Shown: positions 7,492 to 9,947 of the stretch, in pieces
Position numbering within the stretch: the first letter of the stretch is position 1
How the letters are laid out: each line of letters begins with the position of its first letter
The notes under the pieces: model-generated
Told to the model about the DNA's origin: nothing
The model's database searches: none
The model's input: only the letters and a program-made list of their open reading frames with translations
DNA from: an uncultured Prevotella sp.
GTDB lineage: Bacteria; Bacteroidota; Bacteroidia; Bacteroidales; Bacteroidaceae
Direction: 5' to 3'
Assembly (NCBI GenBank): GCA_900319895.1
Contig: ONQK01000183.1
Location: 1-9,947, forward strand
DNA: 9,947 nucleotides
Made by a program: the position numbers and the translations under genes

Positions 7492-8150
7492 GCTATCGGA
7501 GTTTTGCCTTGTTGCCTCAAATACTCATTGCAACGCGAGAAATGATGATTGCCGAACCAACCTCCGCGATTGGCACTCAAGGGGGAAGGATGAACAGATT
7601 GCAGGACCAGATGGCGACAGCTGTCAATCATTTTTTGCTTGCTGCGCGCATTGCCGCCCCAAAGCAAAAACACCAGCCCCTCGCGCCGAGTGGCCAACAA
7701 GCGGATGACCTCATCTGTAAACTGCTGCCAACCCAGGTGCGCATGGCTGTTGGCCTCGTGGGCACGAACCGTCAACGTCGCATTGAGCAACAAGACACCT
7801 TGGCGCGCCCAACGTTCCAAGTTGCCCGACATAGGGATGGGCAGGCCAAGATCGGCAACTATTTCCTTGAAAATATTCTGCAAAGATGGTGGGAAAGGCA
7901 TGCCGTCTTGTACGGAGAAGCTCAATCCATGCGCCTGTCCGGGCTCATGATACGGGTCTTGCCCGATAATCACTGCCTTAACCTCGTCAAACGGGCATAA
8001 ATTGAAGGCATTGAAGATCAAACGCCCTGGCGGATAGCAGGTGTGATGCGCGTATTCAAGCCTCACCGCATCGGTCAAGGCCTGAAAATAGGGCTTTTCA
8101 AACTCGTCATGCAACAGTTTTTTCCACGATTCTTCTATCTGGACATTCAT
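7485..8150 (-). CDS. ung: Uracil-DNA glycosylase, family 1
   Basis: Ung removes uracil from DNA to start base-excision repair. From the ATG at 8148-8150 the product has 221 residues, close to the E. coli enzyme. The catalytic water-activating loop is GQDPYH (63-68, Asp65). Asn124 in LLNATLTVR (121-129) recognises uracil, LLWGGNA is at 162-168, and the HPSPLSA motif (187-193, His187) forms the leucine loop. All diagnostic residues are present, so the enzyme should be active. The frame stays open further upstream, but that extension has no family similarity and runs through the predicted promoter, so the ATG at 8148-8150 is the right start. The gene is first in a two-gene unit with DUF3109 and is divergent from the lipoprotein gene at 8270. 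Confidence 0.97.
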   Translation of the reverse strand: MNVQIEESWKKLLHDEFEKPYFQALTDAVRLEYAHHTCYPPGRLIFNAFNLCPFDEVKAVIIGQDPYHEPGQAHGLSFSVQDGMPFPPSLQNIFKEIVADLGLPIPMSGNLERWARQGVLLLNATLTVRAHEANSHAHLGWQQFTDEVIRLLATRREGLVFLLWGGNARSKQKMIDSCRHLVLQSVHPSPLSANRGGWFGNHHFSRCNEYLRQQGKTPIAW

Positions 8151-8170
8151 GCGGATGATGTTTTTAGCTG

Positions 8171-8201
8171 CGAAGATACAAATTTTAGCAAAAAAAACAA
8201 G
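8171..8201 (-). promoter_or_regulatory. Promoter for ung-DUF3109
   Basis: On the minus strand TATCTTCG (8171-8178) is a common variant of the TAnnTTTG -7 element. It is preceded after 19 bp by CTTG (8198-8201), which partly matches the -33 TTTG. Transcription would start near 8164, giving a leader of about 14 bases before the ung ATG. The spacer and flanks are very AT-rich. Confidence 0.6.
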
Positions 8202-8269
8202 TGATTTCCCAAAATTAAAATAATTTGCACAAAAACTGGTTATATAAAATAGAAAAGGATACCAAAAAA

Positions 8270-8941
8270 ATGAAAAAATACATATATTTCCTACTCTTGA
8301 GCTGCCTGACTTTTGCATGGTCGGCTTGTACAAACGAGAATTACGAGGCCGGCGATGGCGCGAACTCTTTTTTGAGGGCGGACTTCGGCATGGCACACAC
8401 ACAGAGGGCTAAACAAATCAGCTCCTTCACCACAGACGACAGCGACAATCTGGTGCTCACCCAACCCATTGACGCATCGTGGGCCGACCAAGCCGACAGC
8501 CTCTACCGCGCATTGTTTTTTTATGAGAAGGTCGGTGGCAACAAGGCAAAACCGACTTCAATCCGTCCTGTGCCCGTGCTCAACCTGCGACCAGCCGAAA
8601 GTGTGCAACAAATCAAAACAGATCCCGTGAAATTCGAAAGTTCTTGGATAAGCTCGAACAAAAGTTTTCTGAACTTGTCCATATATTTAAAGACAGGAAA
8701 AACCGACGAAATTGATGCCAAACAGGAAGTCGGAATGGTACTTGACAATGTACAAGCATCCCAAAATGGCAGAAAGCACTATTACATCACACTTCACCAC
8801 GCTCAAAACGGCGTCCCGGAGTACTATTCAGCGCACACCTACCTCAGCATTCCCCTAAAAAGCCTACTCCAAAGCGGCGACTCCATCACATTGTCCGTCA
8901 ACACATACGACGGCATCATCGTCAAGAGACTTGAATACTAA
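8270..8941 (+). CDS. NigD-like lipoprotein
   Basis: The 223-residue product starts with a lipoprotein signal: Met-Lys-Lys, a hydrophobic core, and the lipobox WSAC with Cys20 as the lipidated residue, so it is anchored in the envelope. The rest resembles the NigD-like family of Bacteroidales lipoproteins, which have an N-terminal OB-like domain and a C-terminal beta-sandwich. The clues are [20 protein letters not shown] (a motif seen before the second domain) and the C-terminal [15 protein letters not shown]. The family is named after nigD of the Prevotella nigrescens nigrescin locus, but most members have no proven link to bacteriocins, and no bacteriocin genes are visible here. The ATG at 8270 is preferred to an upstream one at 8225, because the lipoprotein signal then sits at the N-terminus. 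Family assignment is from memory of motif patterns and is less sure than the lipoprotein call. Confidence 0.72.
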   Translation: MKKYIYFLLLSCLTFAWSACTNENYEAGDGANSFLRADFGMAHTQRAKQISSFTTDDSDNLVLTQPIDASWADQADSLYRALFFYEKVGGNKAKPTSIRPVPVLNLRPAESVQQIKTDPVKFESSWISSNKSFLNLSIYLKTGKTDEIDAKQEVGMVLDNVQASQNGRKHYYITLHHAQNGVPEYYSAHTYLSIPLKSLLQSGDSITLSVNTYDGIIVKRLEY

Positions 8942-9289
8942 AAAGTCTATAAAAGCATAGAATATCGGGCAAAAATGCAAAAATTCTGTGATTTTTCTTG
9001 CCTGTTACGAAAAAAACATCTAATTTCGGACAGAATTTCAATGGTTACACCCCACAGAAACTATTAAAAACAGATAAGAAACCGCATAGTTTCAGGTGGA
9101 AGGACAAGATGTGTGCTGTTAACAATTTTACCGATTTGAACAACGAATCGTTGGTTTACAAGAGGCCATCAAGGCTGATTTCCTAAAAGCCGGACTGAAT
9201 CTAGGAAGTTACCTTTTCCTCTACATTTAGCAGAAAGCATTCCATGACGCCATGAACCATCTCACGAAACATAAAAAACGAACAAAGAA
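8942..9289. other. AT-rich gene-poor region before the hsd remnant
   Basis: No convincing gene is found here. An imperfect hairpin (GGCAA 8968-8972 with TTGCC 8998-9002, with an inner AAAAAT/ATTTTT pairing) could terminate the lipoprotein transcript. A weak promoter-like pair, TTG at 8998-9000 and TAATTTCG at 9021-9028 with 20 bp between, points toward the hsd remnant. Positions 9123-9230 hold an open frame without a start (RIVGLQEAIKADFLKAG in the middle) that could be debris of a lost gene. Confidence 0.35.
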
Positions 9290-9668
9290 GTGTTAGAAAA
9301 CCAGATTGAAAAGAGTTTTGTTAAAAAACTGGCGGATGAACTGAAGTATGTCTATCGCGACGATATTCACGATAGGCAGGGGCTTGAGCGCAATTTCCGC
9401 GAGAAGTTCCAAGCCTTGAACCGTTGTCATCTGACTGATAATGAATTTGCGCGTTTGTTAGAGGAAATCACGGATGCGGATGTGTTCAATGCTTCGAAGC
9501 TGTTGCGTGAGCGCAACACGTTTATGCGCGAGGACGGCACGCCGCTTCAGTATTCGTTGGTGAACATAAAAGACTGGTGCAAAAACGATTACGAGGTCAT
9601 TCTGCTTATCAATGGTTTGCCAGTCGTGCAGATTGAGTTGAAGACTTTGGATGTCAGCCCGCGACGAG
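9290..9668 (+). pseudogene. hsdR: Truncated type I restriction subunit HsdR (N-terminal remnant)
   Basis: About 126 residues match the N-terminal nuclease-side region of type I restriction R subunits: LENQIEKSFVKKL (2-14), LTDNEFARLLEEI (48-60), RERNTFMREDGTPLQYSLV (73-91), KDWCKN (94-99) and PVVQIELKTL (111-120). The acidic and QxK-type residues of IELK belong to the PD-(D/E)XK nuclease fold. Full-length HsdR has about 1000 residues, so all helicase motor domains are missing. After the SPRR residues (about 9668) the frame continues to 9823 but with no family resemblance, because the DNA there codes for HsdM in another frame. A second, internal loss appears at residues 99-104, where family members have about 17 more residues between KN and the VILLING strand. 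The start is a GTG at 9290; no Shine-Dalgarno is seen. No restriction activity is expected. Confidence 0.88.
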
Positions 9669-9923
9669 GATGTGGAAAAGATTGTGGAGACCTATCAATT
9701 CCGCAAGGAAGAAACCCGTTTTTCGCGTTTGGTTTCGTTGCAGGAAATCAAGGAAAACGACTACAACCTCAATATCACTCGCTATGTGAACCTCTCGAAA
9801 GAGGAAGAACCCGTCGATCTTGAAGCCGTTGCCAAGCAGTTGAAGGAGACGGAAGCGAAAATCGAGGATTCACGCAGCAAACTCAATCTTTTCTTGAAAG
9901 AATTGGGGTTGGAGGAGATTTAA
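9660..9923 (+). pseudogene. hsdM: Truncated type I methylase subunit HsdM (C-terminal remnant)
   Basis: The last ~88 residues match the C-terminus of type I modification subunits: RDEDVEKIVETYQFRKEE, then the NDYNLNITRYV motif, followed by a heptad-like helical tail (EAVAKQLKETEAKIEDSRSK) that in intact HsdM contacts HsdS, and the usual end FLKELGLEEI. The AdoMet-binding and NPPF catalytic motifs are absent, so it cannot methylate DNA. A possible in-frame ATG lies at 9651, but it is a chance codon within the joined HsdR sequence. The frame differs from that of the upstream HsdR part. Any hsdS gene would lie beyond the window edge. Confidence 0.88.
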
Positions 9924-9947
9924 CAGCGGTTCTTGGGGCTAAAAGTG

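Noticed and set aside
6985..8000. Two long plus-strand open frames (6985-7545 and 7509-8000)
   Set aside because: They are antisense to DUF3109 and ung, both of which show full family motifs; long antisense frames are expected at this base composition.
8151..8402. N-terminal extension of ung
   Set aside because: The extension has no similarity to uracil-DNA glycosylases and covers the predicted ung promoter and the start of the divergent lipoprotein gene.
8998..9186. Plus-strand open frame of 62 codons
   Set aside because: It uses a non-ATG start, shows no domain or conserved motif, and lies in an AT-rich decayed region.
9669..9823. C-terminal continuation of the HsdR frame
   Set aside because: The same bases encode a well-conserved HsdM C-terminus in another frame; the continuation is a frameshifted tail.

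Overview
The window looks like a chromosomal segment from a member of the Bacteroidales, most likely Prevotellaceae or a close relative. The reasons are the gene content (a WbqC-family protein next to a large LepB and DapB, a DUF3109 protein, a NigD-like lipoprotein), the lack of Shine-Dalgarno sequences in front of clear genes, and several promoters of the Bacteroidota type (TTTG, about 19 bp, TAnnTTTG). Assignment below order level is inference.

Positions 1-3831 read mostly on the minus strand. A NUDIX hydrolase (3253-3804) is followed by dapB (2425-3180), which has its own near-perfect promoter, then lepB (891-2336), a strong hairpin terminator (848-881) and a wbqC-like gene (207-827). dapB serves lysine and meso-diaminopimelate synthesis and lepB serves protein export. 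Positions 3805-4080 form a divergent control region. From it a secreted prolyl oligopeptidase (4081-6186) and a VanX-like D-Ala-D-Ala dipeptidase (6187-6855) are read on the plus strand with no base between stop and start. Both carry signal peptides, so this looks like an envelope peptidase pair.

On the minus strand, uracil-DNA glycosylase (7485-8150) and a cysteine-rich DUF3109 protein (6895-7491) overlap by 7 bp. A NigD-like lipoprotein (8270-8941) is divergent from them.

The last kilobase is different. A gene-poor, AT-rich stretch (8942-9289) leads into a broken type I restriction-modification locus. The first ~126 residues of an HsdR-like restriction subunit are joined, out of frame, to the last ~88 residues of an HsdM-like methylase. 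This is best read as a deletion scar, with a possible 9-bp microhomology at the junction, and with a second, in-frame loss of about 17 residues inside the HsdR part. It is the most noteworthy signal in the window. I found no tRNA, rRNA, CRISPR array, insertion sequence or intact novel system. The rest is mostly ordinary core genome.
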